Below, one piece after another: positions 38,326-48,447 of a stretch of DNA of 64,000 bases. Location: positions 1 through 64,000 of the IMG/VR virus record IMGVR_UViG_3300005563_000033, one strand, 5' to 3'. The stretch is from a virus. The notes under the pieces were generated by a model. It saw only the letters and a program-made list of their open reading frames with translations, was not told the DNA's origin and did not search any database. The position numbers and the translations under genes are program-made. Within the stretch, counting starts at the first letter, position 1; every line of letters starts with the position of its first letter.

Positions 38326-39486
38326 ATGCCTGATACGTTAGTTTCTCCGGGAGCCGCTCCCATTGATTTAGGGTTTGTAAATCCCTTTGATACTACGCTT
38401 GTAAAAGAGCCTGTAGTAACCCCTCCCGCACCTGCTGCCACCACGGAACCCGTGGTAACGCCGCCAACTCCTGAAGTAAAAGAACCGCCCGCGCCAGCCA
38501 CTCCCCCCAAAGAGGAAGATGATATTTTTGACGAAGTGCAATATGTAAAAAATACCTTCGGGTGGGATAACGTAGAAGCCGGGAAAGCCGAATTGGAACG
38601 CCTTCGCGCCTTGGAAAAGCAGCCTTTTAAGTTCCCCAATGCTGATAGCGAAGCGGCCTTTAATTATCTGAAAGAAGATAAGCTACCGGAATTGCACAGT
38701 CTATTAGACAAAAAGATAAAACTCAGTAAGGCCGATACGCTGGATGCAAAAAACGCTATTGCCCTTCACTTGCAAGTAACAAATCCGCACTTTACCCAAC
38801 AGGACATAGACGACGTATTGGAAGAAAGATACCCGGCTCCCGCACAGCCCAAAAAGGGAGCCGACGAAGAAGATGCCGAATTTGAGGCCCGGCAAAACGA
38901 ATACAAGGCCGCTATGGAAAAGATTAACCGGCGCATTAACCGGGACTCCTTGGCAGCTAAAGAAGACCTCAAAAAACTACATAGCGAACTCGTTCTCCCA
39001 GATATAAACAGAGTAGACCCAAAACTGGCTCAGGAAGCTGCCCAAAAGGAATTGGAAGCCACTCAGGCCAGGGAAAGGTTTCTGCAAACATTAGATCGCG
39101 ATTTCAAAAACGTTGAAGGGTTTAAGGCAACGTACAAAGACAAGGAAGTCGAAATACCGTTGTCCTACGACATTACCGACGAAGAAAAAGCGGCCTATAA
39201 AGAAAAGATCAAAACGCTCGATCTACGGGAGTATTTCGGACCGCGATGGTTCAATGAAGACGGCACTCCAAAAGTTAATAGGATCATTCGTGACCTATAC
39301 CGATTGGAGAATGAAGAAAAGGTTGATCAAAAACTTGTTAACGATGCCGGTTCCAAAAGAATGGAACAGTATTTAAAACAACGTAAGCAAATCAGTCTTG
39401 ACGGTAAAAAGCCGGAAGGAACCTTTGCGCCGGATATTACCAAAGAACAAGAGCAGCGTTTAGGAGAATGGGCATTTGCGAAATAA
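38326..39486 (+). CDS. putative scaffolding protein (386 aa)
   Basis: Pro/Thr/Glu-rich N-terminal region (~25-65), an acidic centre and long charged helices (residues ~230-280) typify scaffolding proteins. Ends 30 bp before the capsid gene, the canonical scaffold position. It should assemble inside the prohead and leave or be cleaved before DNA packaging. No protease motif seen. Confidence 0.7.
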   Translation: MPDTLVSPGAAPIDLGFVNPFDTTLVKEPVVTPPAPAATTEPVVTPPTPEVKEPPAPATPPKEEDDIFDEVQYVKNTFGWDNVEAGKAELERLRALEKQPFKFPNADSEAAFNYLKEDKLPELHSLLDKKIKLSKADTLDAKNAIALHLQVTNPHFTQQDIDDVLEERYPAPAQPKKGADEEDAEFEARQNEYKAAMEKINRRINRDSLAAKEDLKKLHSELVLPDINRVDPKLAQEAAQKELEATQARERFLQTLDRDFKNVEGFKATYKDKEVEIPLSYDITDEEKAAYKEKIKTLDLREYFGPRWFNEDGTPKVNRIIRDLYRLENEEKVDQKLVNDAGSKRMEQYLKQRKQISLDGKKPEGTFAPDITKEQEQRLGEWAFAK

Positions 39487-39516
39487 CAATTTTACTAACA
39501 TCTAATTCTAAATAAG

Positions 39517-40929
39517 ATGCCAGCAGGAATTCCTACGTCAAATATATTACAGCCGGGTGCGATTAGTCAGCAGACCCAGCTACGCCAGCTTATGGTGGAC
39601 CTTCAAATTCTCAAGCCTCAGTGGTATAAAAACTACGTAGAAAAGTACGGCAACGAAGATTTTACGTGGTGGTTAGCTACCTATGCCGGAATGGAAGAGG
39701 TTAAAAACCAGCAGTATTTTTGGTTTGAAAACCGTGGTAAGCTCATGGTAGCTATCACGAACCTGAATGCAGTAAATGCTCCCGCAGCAGGGGCTACCGT
39801 TACGGTAACCTTGCCGGTAGGTGACCACTTCGATGCCGGTACATTAAGCCCGTTGCGTGTTGGTGAAACTGTTCGTATTGCATCTAACCACGTAGAAGGT
39901 AAGATACTTACGATCAACGAAACTACGCCTAATGCGCACTTCTGTACCATTCGTCCGCTTCAGTCTACCCAGGCATTTGCCAGCCCGTCCGGTAACCTGG
40001 ATGCGAACGAAATTCTCATCTTTGGTGGCGATACGGAAGCCGGTGAACAATCGACCCAGATTAACCCGCTCATTCACTTGGACAAGCAGTATTTAAACAC
40101 TATCACTGAAATACGTGATGGATGGAGCAATACAGACCTTGCTCAGATGGCAGAAACCTACTACGAGTTTCCGGTTAGCGGGGATTTGGCACAGAATGGT
40201 GTAACCGCCTTCACCTATAAGGGCATGTTTAAGACGCTCACGCGCTTCAAGAACAACGTAGAAGCAAAGCTCATGTTTGGTGATGTACAGACCAATACGG
40301 GCCTTAATACGTCCGTAGGCGCTCAGGGCTTACTTCCTAAGCTGTTTGCCGATGCCGAAACATTGACCTACACGCCTCCTACGATTGACTTTGCCAAGAT
40401 GCATGAACTTACCCGTATCATGGACGTAAACGGATGCGATAAGCAGTGTGCTTGGTTGATGGATATTTTCCAGTCTCAGCAATTCAGTGATGGCATTTTC
40501 AACGAACTGCCAGCCGGTGCATTTGTATGGGGCCAAGGGGAAAAATCCGAAGAGGCAAGCATGGCTTACGGGTTCAAGCAGCTCTACATCGACGGATATA
40601 TGTTCATGAAAAAGAAGTACGTCAACTTCAATACAGAGGTCATGACCGGTAAGACCCCCAACACGGACCTTACTCGCAACTTCGGCATTATCTATCCGAT
40701 GGGAGAAACAAAAGACGCCCGTTCTGCCGCGCCGATGAAGAACTTGACCGTGATGTATCAACAGCCTCCTGTAGGCGGTACAATCGGTAACGCGATTCGT
40801 CTATGGCAGTACGGTGGTGGTTCTCCGAACCCCACGGACGGAACAATGACTAATCAATTGGCTATGATCACCTACCGTTCGCTCCGGTGTGTATCTGCTA
40901 ACAAGTTCGTCGTTGTAGAATCCAACTAG
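39517..40929 (+). CDS. major capsid protein (470 aa)
   Basis: Located directly after the scaffold and followed by a strong terminator. N-terminal helical region (RQLMVDLQILKPQWYKNYVE...), a central beta-rich domain with GGDTEAGEQSTQINPLIHLD, then a region with QQFSDGIFNELPAGAFVWGQ and FKQLYIDGYMFMKKKYVNFN. Codon use shifts to C/G-ending codons compared with neighbours, as expected for a highly expressed virion gene. The HK97-type fold is inferred. Size and order match crAss-like capsid proteins. Confidence 0.8.
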   Translation: MPAGIPTSNILQPGAISQQTQLRQLMVDLQILKPQWYKNYVEKYGNEDFTWWLATYAGMEEVKNQQYFWFENRGKLMVAITNLNAVNAPAAGATVTVTLPVGDHFDAGTLSPLRVGETVRIASNHVEGKILTINETTPNAHFCTIRPLQSTQAFASPSGNLDANEILIFGGDTEAGEQSTQINPLIHLDKQYLNTITEIRDGWSNTDLAQMAETYYEFPVSGDLAQNGVTAFTYKGMFKTLTRFKNNVEAKLMFGDVQTNTGLNTSVGAQGLLPKLFADAETLTYTPPTIDFAKMHELTRIMDVNGCDKQCAWLMDIFQSQQFSDGIFNELPAGAFVWGQGEKSEEASMAYGFKQLYIDGYMFMKKKYVNFNTEVMTGKTPNTDLTRNFGIIYPMGETKDARSAAPMKNLTVMYQQPPVGGTIGNAIRLWQYGGGSPNPTDGTMTNQLAMITYRSLRCVSANKFVVVESN

Positions 40930-40939
40930 TATTTATCAG

Positions 40940-40977
40940 GTGTGGCGGGGTAATGCCTGCCACACTTTCATTTTTTT
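40940..40977 (+). terminator. strong intrinsic terminator after the capsid gene
   Basis: GTGTGGC (40940-40946) pairs with GCCACAC (40959-40965), followed by TTTCATTTTTTT. It is 11 bp after the capsid stop and 13 bp before the next start at 40991, so partial termination would make more capsid mRNA than downstream mRNA. Confidence 0.85.
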
Positions 40978-40990
40978 AAACAATTTTAAT

Positions 40991-41893
40991 ATGGCAACAA
41001 CGCTCAGAAATACGCAATCTGCATTGGCAGATCGTACTCCGGAAGGCCCGGCTATTGAATCAGAGCAACTTGCCTCTACAATGGCAGTCGCACAGGCGGC
41101 AGCACAAGCGGGGGTAGCTCAGACGCACAAAGTTTTTAAACTAGTCAATACCAAAAGAAATGGCCGTGTCCATATCTCAGGTATTGATGATGTGCCGGAC
41201 CCCGTAACCAAGAAATTAACCCGTATCCGACTTTTGCAAGGGTTTGACAGTATTTGGGTAAAAGATCAAAAAGACTTACCAGAAGATTTCGTAAAAATGA
41301 ATCAACGAAGTCTAACTTTCGAAAGCAAGATTTTACGTATTCCTATATGGGATACGCAGGCATTGGAATTTATTTCCTTGTGTCGCTCCAATGTAAAAAG
41401 CCCCAATAAGACCAAGGCGGCCAAACACCAGTTTTTCGAATGGGAACCGGAAGAAATGCAGAAAGAGCAGCTTAAAAAACGCAAAGCTAAATTGGATGCT
41501 ATCAAAATGGCGCTCAATGAAACCGACATGGATAAGGTACGTAAGCATTGCAGTTTCTTAGGCATCCCCATGATTGACCAATTAGGATTTCCGCTTACAG
41601 ATAGCGGATTGTCGGACGCCTATGCATTATATGCTGAACAGAACCCGGATAGGTTTACAGAAACCATTACATCTCCCCTTATCAATGTCTCCTGGCTCGT
41701 TAAAAAAGCCATTATAGACGCTAAAATTGATTTAGGAAAGCAACCCAATACTGCTTGTTGGTCTAATGGAGGCGGTTTTATCTGTAAAATCCCCGATCCT
41801 GCAAAGGCAACCGAATACCTTATAGAACTAGCCATGTTACATACGGATGAGGGGAAACAATTTTTAATGCAACTACAAGAAAACGTACGATAA
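40991..41893 (+). CDS. structural protein of unknown role (300 aa)
   Basis: The ATG at 40991 (MATTLRNTQSALADRT) is used; an upstream in-frame extension to 40940 only translates the terminator. Ala/Gln-rich N-terminus, a middle with VHISGIDDVPDPVTKKLTRI, then basic helices. It ends right before the ring-type protein gene and likely belongs to head or portal-adjacent structure. Confidence 0.55.
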   Translation: MATTLRNTQSALADRTPEGPAIESEQLASTMAVAQAAAQAGVAQTHKVFKLVNTKRNGRVHISGIDDVPDPVTKKLTRIRLLQGFDSIWVKDQKDLPEDFVKMNQRSLTFESKILRIPIWDTQALEFISLCRSNVKSPNKTKAAKHQFFEWEPEEMQKEQLKKRKAKLDAIKMALNETDMDKVRKHCSFLGIPMIDQLGFPLTDSGLSDAYALYAEQNPDRFTETITSPLINVSWLVKKAIIDAKIDLGKQPNTACWSNGGGFICKIPDPAKATEYLIELAMLHTDEGKQFLMQLQENVR

Positions 41894-42580
41894 ATGGACG
41901 CTGATACGCCGTATAGAATTCTGCAAATAATTTGCAACAAGTTTCAGGCGGGAAATATTACGGCCCAGCAGTACATGGACGCTATTAATCAGGCCCAGCG
42001 AGACTTTCTTGCTTTCTTGCTGGGCCAATTCGTATCCTATCAATATGGCAAACCTCTATCTAGGGTGCAATTTGGTATGAATGAAATAGTGCGCCAAAGG
42101 GTTACTCCTTTTATAAGCAAGCCAGCACCATTAGTAATCGACACCAACGGTAATGCACCTTATCCAGTTGGCATGCAGCAAGTAGATGCCATGTACACAA
42201 CATCTATGGATAGGATTAGATACGTACCGCAGCATAAACTATTTTCATATTTAAAGAGCAAGATAGACCCAATTGCAACTAATCCAATATTCTTAATAGA
42301 AGACACTCAGTTTCAATTTTATCCGAATACAACTTTTAATGGAGTTGCATTGAGTTCTGCTAAGATTAGCTATGTAAATACGCCTCCTGATGTAGTTTGG
42401 GCTTCAATACCTGATGGGCAAGGAAGACCCGTTTACAATCCGGGAGCAAGCCAAGGACCATTGTTTTATGATGTAGATGTAATGGAATTGATTTCAAGGG
42501 CATTAGCTATGTTTGGAGTAAATCTTCAAGCGAATGAGGTAAGTCAATATGCACAGATGGCTAAAACACAAGGAGCGTAA
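41894..42580 (+). CDS. head-tail connector/ring-type structural protein (228 aa)
   Basis: Begins MDADTPYRILQIICNKFQAG, then AQQYMDAINQAQRDFLAFLL, a helical start typical of adaptor/ring proteins in crAss-like podoviruses. The central beta-rich domain has PIFLIEDTQFQFYPNTTFN. It starts directly after the upstream gene stop. Assignment rests on position and pattern. Confidence 0.55.
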   Translation: MDADTPYRILQIICNKFQAGNITAQQYMDAINQAQRDFLAFLLGQFVSYQYGKPLSRVQFGMNEIVRQRVTPFISKPAPLVIDTNGNAPYPVGMQQVDAMYTTSMDRIRYVPQHKLFSYLKSKIDPIATNPIFLIEDTQFQFYPNTTFNGVALSSAKISYVNTPPDVVWASIPDGQGRPVYNPGASQGPLFYDVDVMELISRALAMFGVNLQANEVSQYAQMAKTQGA

Positions 42581-43207
42581 ATGGATAGATACACTTTTTG
42601 CGAAAGGGCATTACGTCAAATATACGGAGAACAGCCTACGGATGATTCAAATATCACCGTAAATCTAGTCAATTCGTGGATTGGTGATGCCACCGCCTTC
42701 GCCGCAAAAAAGAACTGGACGGATAATATACAAATTGATCAGTTGGCGTATGTGAATAACGGGTTCTACACCACCTTCAAAAATATACCTGTTGTAGATG
42801 AAGGTGAACTTTTTTTATACAAAATAACCTTGCCTGAAATACCAGTAGGAATTGGGAGAAATGAAGGCGTTTCTACTTTACAATTCGTAGATTCTAGTGG
42901 GAATGTGTCAGACCCAGCTATCCCGTTGAGCCAAAATCAAGTTGGATATTATAGGGGGCAGCGCCAAATACCTAATAAAATATCCTATTACCCGGAAGGA
43001 ACATTTTTATACGCCATTTCTCCCTTGATTTTAAGTGACTATACAGCCAAGGTAAAAATGGTTAGCGCAGGCGATAGTACGGATTTGAATAGTACTTTAA
43101 ATGTTCCACAGGATTATTTTCAGCCAATGGTTGAGTATATAAAAATGCAGTTATCCTTTGAAAGGGCTCAAGTTAAAGATTTGCAGAACGATGGCCAAGA
43201 TTCATAA
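42581..43207 (+). CDS. tail-connector-type structural protein (208 aa)
   Basis: DRYTFCERALRQIYGEQPTD followed by helical SWIGDATAFAAKKNWTDNI and a beta-rich body. One base overlaps the next gene. Such paired ~200-230-aa proteins after the capsid form the connector and tail ring in crAss-like virions; correspondence is inferred. Confidence 0.5.
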   Translation: MDRYTFCERALRQIYGEQPTDDSNITVNLVNSWIGDATAFAAKKNWTDNIQIDQLAYVNNGFYTTFKNIPVVDEGELFLYKITLPEIPVGIGRNEGVSTLQFVDSSGNVSDPAIPLSQNQVGYYRGQRQIPNKISYYPEGTFLYAISPLILSDYTAKVKMVSAGDSTDLNSTLNVPQDYFQPMVEYIKMQLSFERAQVKDLQNDGQDS

Positions 43208-43422
43208 TGCCGATCTATTCAAACATATCAGGAGCATCGAATATATCAGCTTACAATATAGGCCCAGATTTTATAGATGTCATGTTTAATAGTGGTCAGG
43301 TTTACAGATATTCCTATGATAGTGCCGGGGAGGATAATGTGGAAGAAATGAAAAGATTGGCTGAAAGCGGCAGCGGATTAAACAGCTATATTTTAGCATA
43401 CGTAAAAGAAGATTATGAGTAA
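43207..43422 (+). CDS. KTSC-domain protein (71 aa)
   Basis: The KTSC pattern is visible across the protein: NISGASNISAYNIGPDFIDV (strand pair), MFNSGQVYRYSYD (FxxGxxYxY core) and a final helix followed by SGLNSYILAYVKEDYE. KTSC domains are ~60 aa and function unknown; they are common in phages. Overlaps the GroES-like gene by 8 bp. Confidence 0.7.
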   Translation: MPIYSNISGASNISAYNIGPDFIDVMFNSGQVYRYSYDSAGEDNVEEMKRLAESGSGLNSYILAYVKEDYE

Positions 43423-43690
43423 TATACGACCGATAAAAACACAAGTTTTGGTAAAACCATGTGCATCAGATACTATTTCTGAGGGAGGCATAATTGTTCC
43501 AAATAGCTTTTTGGAAGAGAGTAACAAGGTGGAAGTTATTGCTACCGGGAATGGGACAAAGAAAAAACCTATGCGATACTCAAAAGGACAAATAGCTTTT
43601 CGGGTAAAAGGGCACGGCGAACCGATTGAGGAAAATGGAGAAAGATATTACTTAATGGATCAAGACGCGCTTTTGGCAACTTTAAATTAA
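43415..43690 (+). CDS. GroES-like co-chaperonin (91 aa)
   Basis: Matches the Cpn10 fold: IRPIKTQVLVKPCASDTIS (N-terminal strand), GGIIVPNSF (the mobile-loop region, corresponding to SAGGIVL), NKVEVIATGNGTKKKPM, RYSKGQIAFRVKGHGEPI and YYLMDQDALLATL as the last strand. 91 aa is a normal co-chaperonin length. Phage GroES variants such as T4 gp31 help host GroEL fold the capsid protein; located among structural genes here, the same role is likely. Confidence 0.8.
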   Translation: MSNIRPIKTQVLVKPCASDTISEGGIIVPNSFLEESNKVEVIATGNGTKKKPMRYSKGQIAFRVKGHGEPIEENGERYYLMDQDALLATLN

Positions 43691-43695
43691 AAAAA

Positions 43696-44466
43696 GTGGC
43701 ACAGCAGAAACAAGGAATGATAACAGTGGATGAGGTAGTTAACAACTACTTAGATCGATCTGAGCAAGGTATCCATAAGTATTGGAAAATCTGGCATATA
43801 GCCTTTGATGGATTGTATGAAATGGGCCTTGATTTCTTTTTTAGGGTTAAATCTGTCAAACTTCCTGTAAATGCCAACTTGACCGTAAATATGCCGGATG
43901 ATTGCTTGATTTATTCCAAGGTGGGCGTTTTGAATTCTCGTGGTGAAGTTATTCCGCTTTCATATAATAACAAACTTACTGCTTTTGCTGATTTGAGTTC
44001 TGATCGATTAGCCAAGACGCAGGATAATACCATTGTAGACCTATTGCTATTTAATACTCCAATTTGGTATAACTATTGGAATGGCGACTGTTATACAGCT
44101 CTATATGGACTACCAAGCGGTGCGCCATTTGTGGGGTCATTCAAAATAGACTTAGCAAACGGAATTATTCTACTGGGGGAACATTTTGGTTATGACTACA
44201 TTTTACTTGAATATGTAGCGAGTCCAGAAGAGGGAGGCACATATTACTTGCCCGTTCAGTTTAAAACAGCCCTCATGTGGTATCTTGCTTGGCAGGATAT
44301 TGCCATGATGCCAAATACTAGACGCGGAACCTTGGGAGACAAAGCGGACAGAAAAAGGAATTATTTTAATGAACTCAGAAAAGCAAATGCAAGGTTCAAG
44401 CCGATTTATCTTAGCGACGCATATGAATGGAGTATGGAAAATCAAAGACTTGTAGTTAAAATGTAA
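43696..44466 (+). CDS. tail-connector/ring-type protein (256 aa)
   Basis: GTG start 5 bp after the GroES-like gene. N-terminal helical part, central beta-rich body with ANGIILLGEHFGYDYILLEY and C-terminal helical region with SMENQRLVVKM. Sits before the 1325-aa protein, a position used for ring or hub proteins in crAss-like phages. Confidence 0.45.
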   Translation: MAQQKQGMITVDEVVNNYLDRSEQGIHKYWKIWHIAFDGLYEMGLDFFFRVKSVKLPVNANLTVNMPDDCLIYSKVGVLNSRGEVIPLSYNNKLTAFADLSSDRLAKTQDNTIVDLLLFNTPIWYNYWNGDCYTALYGLPSGAPFVGSFKIDLANGIILLGEHFGYDYILLEYVASPEEGGTYYLPVQFKTALMWYLAWQDIAMMPNTRRGTLGDKADRKRNYFNELRKANARFKPIYLSDAYEWSMENQRLVVKM

Positions 44467-44469
44467 TAA

Positions 44470-47400
44470 ATGGCTATTGCTCTACATAGATTTGCGGGTG
44501 CCATGGATTTGGATAGTCCGGATACAGTCAAACAAAAAGGACTGCATGGCCCAGCCCGTAATGGCATCTTTCGCGGAGTGCCTGGAAATTATCGGTGGGA
44601 GTCTAATGTAGGAAATACTTTACGGGCTAATCCCCTTTTGCCAAATACCGGAACGAATAAAAATATAGGCAGGCATTATGACCCGGTTAATCACCGGCTT
44701 TTTTCCTTTAACTGGAATAGTACAGGATTTCACGGGATTTACATATATGATACGCTCCTATCCACATGGTCTAGGCTGATTCAAACAGGCATTAATACCA
44801 TTGGAGACCCATTGGCCTTTACAGCTACGGTAAGAGTTCATAGTATTGACATTTTATACGGAGATGGGACAGCCGGAGACTTATTATTTTTTGTAGACAG
44901 CCAGAAAAGGCCGCGTAAGCTGAATATTCAACGGCTTTTAAATGGTGGGTATGTAAATGTAAGGGATAGTTTTCTAAAAGTTATCAAAGCTCCGCCAATA
45001 CCGCCTCCTAATTGCGTATACGAAAATGACACTACTGTAACAGCTAATAACGTTATAAACTCATTATTTAATTTCTGCTGTACGCATTTGTATGATGATG
45101 CGGAAGAGTCCGTTTTAGGAAGTGCGTGTATTCAGCCATTGCCACCCGATCCATTTGACCCTACGAATAATACACCCGCTTCAAGATGCGCCCGCATAGC
45201 TATTTACCTGCCAACGGGAGACGCCAATGTAAAAAAGATACGAGTATACGGCAAGCAAACAAAAGACGGAAACACAACCGATTGGTTTATTATTGATACG
45301 CTTATAAAGGCTGATTTGGGAATAGCTGATAATACAGTCTACAGGTATCTATTTTTTAATAACGGTAATTATATTCCAGCGGACATTGGTTTTGCTGTTT
45401 TGGATCAGGATTATGTTCCCCAAGCAGCCAATACACAATCTCTTATAAACGGCAGTGTCATTTCCTACGGAGGTATCACAGAGGGGTATAATTTTTTCAA
45501 TCCGTCCTTTGGGATTACTACTTCTAATGTCAATAGTCCCCAATTCATTGCCAATGGAACACTATTCTTTGCGGCTTTTAATGGGCAATTTACGGGCAAT
45601 CAACCGCAATTAACCGTATATTTAACAGGCGTCGGGACTAATGATGGGTTTGGCAATCCCCAAACATTGGAGAAATCCCCGCTTAACCTTATTGTATCGG
45701 CAACTTCCCGATTGGTTTCTATCGTAACAATTATCGACTTTAATTACGTAAATTCTACGAACTCCAACAATATACCATTCTTGTTAACCGCACTACAGGC
45801 ATCGGCGGTAACAGCAGGATGGGTAGTGGTATCTTCAACAGCTAATAGTTTTACTGTATATTACCCAACGGGTGTAATTTCTTTAAAATCTTCCCATACA
45901 GTAGGGTTTACCAACACATCTCCTTATTCATCTGCGGTTAGCTGTCATTTACCCGAATGCGCATACTCTTATGGTGTATTATATAGGGATGCAGATGGTC
46001 GTACGAACGGGGTTATTAGCAATGTAACCGGGAATATAAAAACACAAACCAGAGGGCCAGCCGGCCAGATACCGCAAATACAAATTGGATTAGCCGGTTT
46101 TACACCCCCGCTTTGGGCAGCTTATTACGAGATTGTACGAACGGATAATTTGACGTACAATAAAAGATTAGAGTGGATAAGCGACTCTGCATATAGCGAT
46201 ATAGCCCAAGTAAGTAATATCAAATATGCATACTTTGGCATCAGTAATATACAGTACTACAATGACAGTATAAAAGCTACTGAAGGGGTCGTAAGTTATG
46301 GATTTACGCCGGGAGATCGGATTAAGATTACGGGAAGGTATGATGTAAACGGTAACTTTTTTTCATTGGCATTTGATTATGCTATTTTGGGCGTTACCGT
46401 TGATCCGGTGATTAATGGTCAAGTACAACTGGGAACTTTCATTCAAATATCCTACCCAACGAATGACATAAGCCCTTCTTTTAAATTTGACGGTACGCAA
46501 GACTTTTTACAATATCAAGTGCTTATCTACTCGTACAAAGCCTTTGCCGCCACCAATCAAAACGTATATTTTCAAGTAGGCCATCAGTATGGTATAGGCA
46601 ATCCAGGTACCCTAACTGCCTTCCATTATGGCAATACGGCAGATAATCAAGTAACGCTGACAGACGGGGATGTTTTTTACCGAACGCGGACCGTACCTAT
46701 TATAAACACCTTCTACATGCCAATGGGTTCCTATGAACAAGGGGACCAATACATGACCATTTGGACCTATGCGGGCGGCATTAATCCTTTATCTGATAAC
46801 GCTATTTGGAATGTAGGGGGTGACATACAAAGACCAGCTAGTTTAGACGCGGCTGCGTTCCCGACTTCTGCCAGTGCCGGATGGGTAGTCCAAAACAAGT
46901 CAGCCAACCAGTTTAGCGTACGATTAAGAGGGTCGATTACGGCCATTGAAAAAACGGACCCTAACGGAGCATTTGCGCTGTATGTGAAAGTTGTTCTGCC
47001 AGGACAGGCATTTATCTACAATGTAGTTCCTCAAAAACCAGGATTGAAAGTAGGCGACACGAATTTGTACGAATACGACATAACCATTCCCGTGCCCGCC
47101 GGGGGAAAATTGTGGATTGTAGATTATGTGTTGCTGGATATGCTCATAGGCGGAAGTCCCTTAAGGATAGATATTATCCGGTACATTACACAGAACGTAT
47201 TTGACTACTCCTTTAGTGATATTTATAAGCTGGTAACCAACTCAGATAATAAACCCAACATCATAGATGCAACGGCGTTAAGTACGTATTACAGTACCTT
47301 GTTTCGGTTCAGCCAACCAGATCAATTAGGAACTAATATAAATAATTCCAATCGTTTTTACTTTAATAACTTTGATGAATTTGATAAATCTTTTGGAGAT

Positions 47401-48447
47401 ATTATTAGGATGCGTGTCCGACAAAGGGAGCTTAGGGTTTTTCAATATAGGAGGTGTGGCCAAGTAGGAATTTATCAAAAATTCATCAAGGGTAACACGG
47501 GATCAAACCAGTTGATAACAACCGATACAATTATTACGCCCAATAACATTCATTATTTTGAGGGAGAGTTTGGTATAGGCAACCAGCCGGATAGCTTGTG
47601 TAGTTCTGGTTATCAGGACTATTTTGCTGATCCAGTAAAAGGATATTGGTGCAGACTTTCTTTAAACGGCATAGAACCTATCAGCGAATTGTATAAGGTA
47701 CAAACATTAGCAGGTAATAGGCTTCCTATCTATCTCAATAATTATAACAATGTAAGGGGCGGCTACGCTGTTATTTTGGGAGCCTTTAATTTTTGCAAAG
47801 ACAGGGATGGAGAAGTGATATTTTCTATGCAATCAGGCACAACAAGTGCCGTATCTTTTGCCGGACCTAGCAGTACAACCATAACACAAGGCGCTATTTT
47901 TGGTATATCTCCAAGTACAATACCAGGAGAATCTATTCAATTTAACGAGTCTAAAAATGGATGGACTTCTTTTATGGACGTGGACCCGGATAGTATAGTG
48001 TGCTGTGAAAACCTGCTTATGAGTTCAGTAAATGGAGAATGGTATACCCATGATAATACGTCTGCATATGCCAATTATTTTGGTACTCAGTTCCCATGTA
48101 GTATAACTATTCAGATTAACGATAATTTGGTAGAAAAGAAAACTTTTCTTAGCCTCACAGAAGTGGCGAATCAAATATGGGAATGCCCGTCTATTACAAC
48201 TAATCTGATGAGCTACGGAACTACTCCGCAGCAAAGTAATTTGGTGGCGGAAGATTTTGCGGCCTTGGAAAGTACGTTTAATTCTAGTTTTTGGAGAGAT
48301 GCCAACTCGATTGGTGGCCAATTTAACGGTAATGCTTTGAAGGGGAACTTAATTGTTATACAATTCCAAGTGACCAATCCGGCCAATTTCGTAAATTTAA
48401 CTGACATTTCGGTGCATTACATTGAGTCACGAAGAAACAATAGATAA
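44470..48447 (+). CDS. large tail-end structural protein (1325 aa)
   Basis: Very long, beta-rich, Asn/Tyr/Thr-rich protein with a YDTLLSTWSRLIQTGINTIG-like start (residues ~95-115) and no enzymatic motif. Size, amino-acid bias and placement after ring proteins resemble the large tail-muzzle/hub proteins of crAss-like phages. No frameshift or repeat that I can see. Likely part of the tail through which DNA exits. Confidence 0.6.
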   Translation: MAIALHRFAGAMDLDSPDTVKQKGLHGPARNGIFRGVPGNYRWESNVGNTLRANPLLPNTGTNKNIGRHYDPVNHRLFSFNWNSTGFHGIYIYDTLLSTWSRLIQTGINTIGDPLAFTATVRVHSIDILYGDGTAGDLLFFVDSQKRPRKLNIQRLLNGGYVNVRDSFLKVIKAPPIPPPNCVYENDTTVTANNVINSLFNFCCTHLYDDAEESVLGSACIQPLPPDPFDPTNNTPASRCARIAIYLPTGDANVKKIRVYGKQTKDGNTTDWFIIDTLIKADLGIADNTVYRYLFFNNGNYIPADIGFAVLDQDYVPQAANTQSLINGSVISYGGITEGYNFFNPSFGITTSNVNSPQFIANGTLFFAAFNGQFTGNQPQLTVYLTGVGTNDGFGNPQTLEKSPLNLIVSATSRLVSIVTIIDFNYVNSTNSNNIPFLLTALQASAVTAGWVVVSSTANSFTVYYPTGVISLKSSHTVGFTNTSPYSSAVSCHLPECAYSYGVLYRDADGRTNGVISNVTGNIKTQTRGPAGQIPQIQIGLAGFTPPLWAAYYEIVRTDNLTYNKRLEWISDSAYSDIAQVSNIKYAYFGISNIQYYNDSIKATEGVVSYGFTPGDRIKITGRYDVNGNFFSLAFDYAILGVTVDPVINGQVQLGTFIQISYPTNDISPSFKFDGTQDFLQYQVLIYSYKAFAATNQNVYFQVGHQYGIGNPGTLTAFHYGNTADNQVTLTDGDVFYRTRTVPIINTFYMPMGSYEQGDQYMTIWTYAGGINPLSDNAIWNVGGDIQRPASLDAAAFPTSASAGWVVQNKSANQFSVRLRGSITAIEKTDPNGAFALYVKVVLPGQAFIYNVVPQKPGLKVGDTNLYEYDITIPVPAGGKLWIVDYVLLDMLIGGSPLRIDIIRYITQNVFDYSFSDIYKLVTNSDNKPNIIDATALSTYYSTLFRFSQPDQLGTNINNSNRFYFNNFDEFDKSFGDIIRMRVRQRELRVFQYRRCGQVGIYQKFIKGNTGSNQLITTDTIITPNNIHYFEGEFGIGNQPDSLCSSGYQDYFADPVKGYWCRLSLNGIEPISELYKVQTLAGNRLPIYLNNYNNVRGGYAVILGAFNFCKDRDGEVIFSMQSGTTSAVSFAGPSSTTITQGAIFGISPSTIPGESIQFNESKNGWTSFMDVDPDSIVCCENLLMSSVNGEWYTHDNTSAYANYFGTQFPCSITIQINDNLVEKKTFLSLTEVANQIWECPSITTNLMSYGTTPQQSNLVAEDFAALESTFNSSFWRDANSIGGQFNGNALKGNLIVIQFQVTNPANFVNLTDISVHYIESRRNNR

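Noticed and set aside
40940-40990. N-terminal extension of the gene after the capsid
   Set aside because: It would translate the terminator hairpin; the ATG at 40991 starts a plausible protein after an A/T-rich leader.
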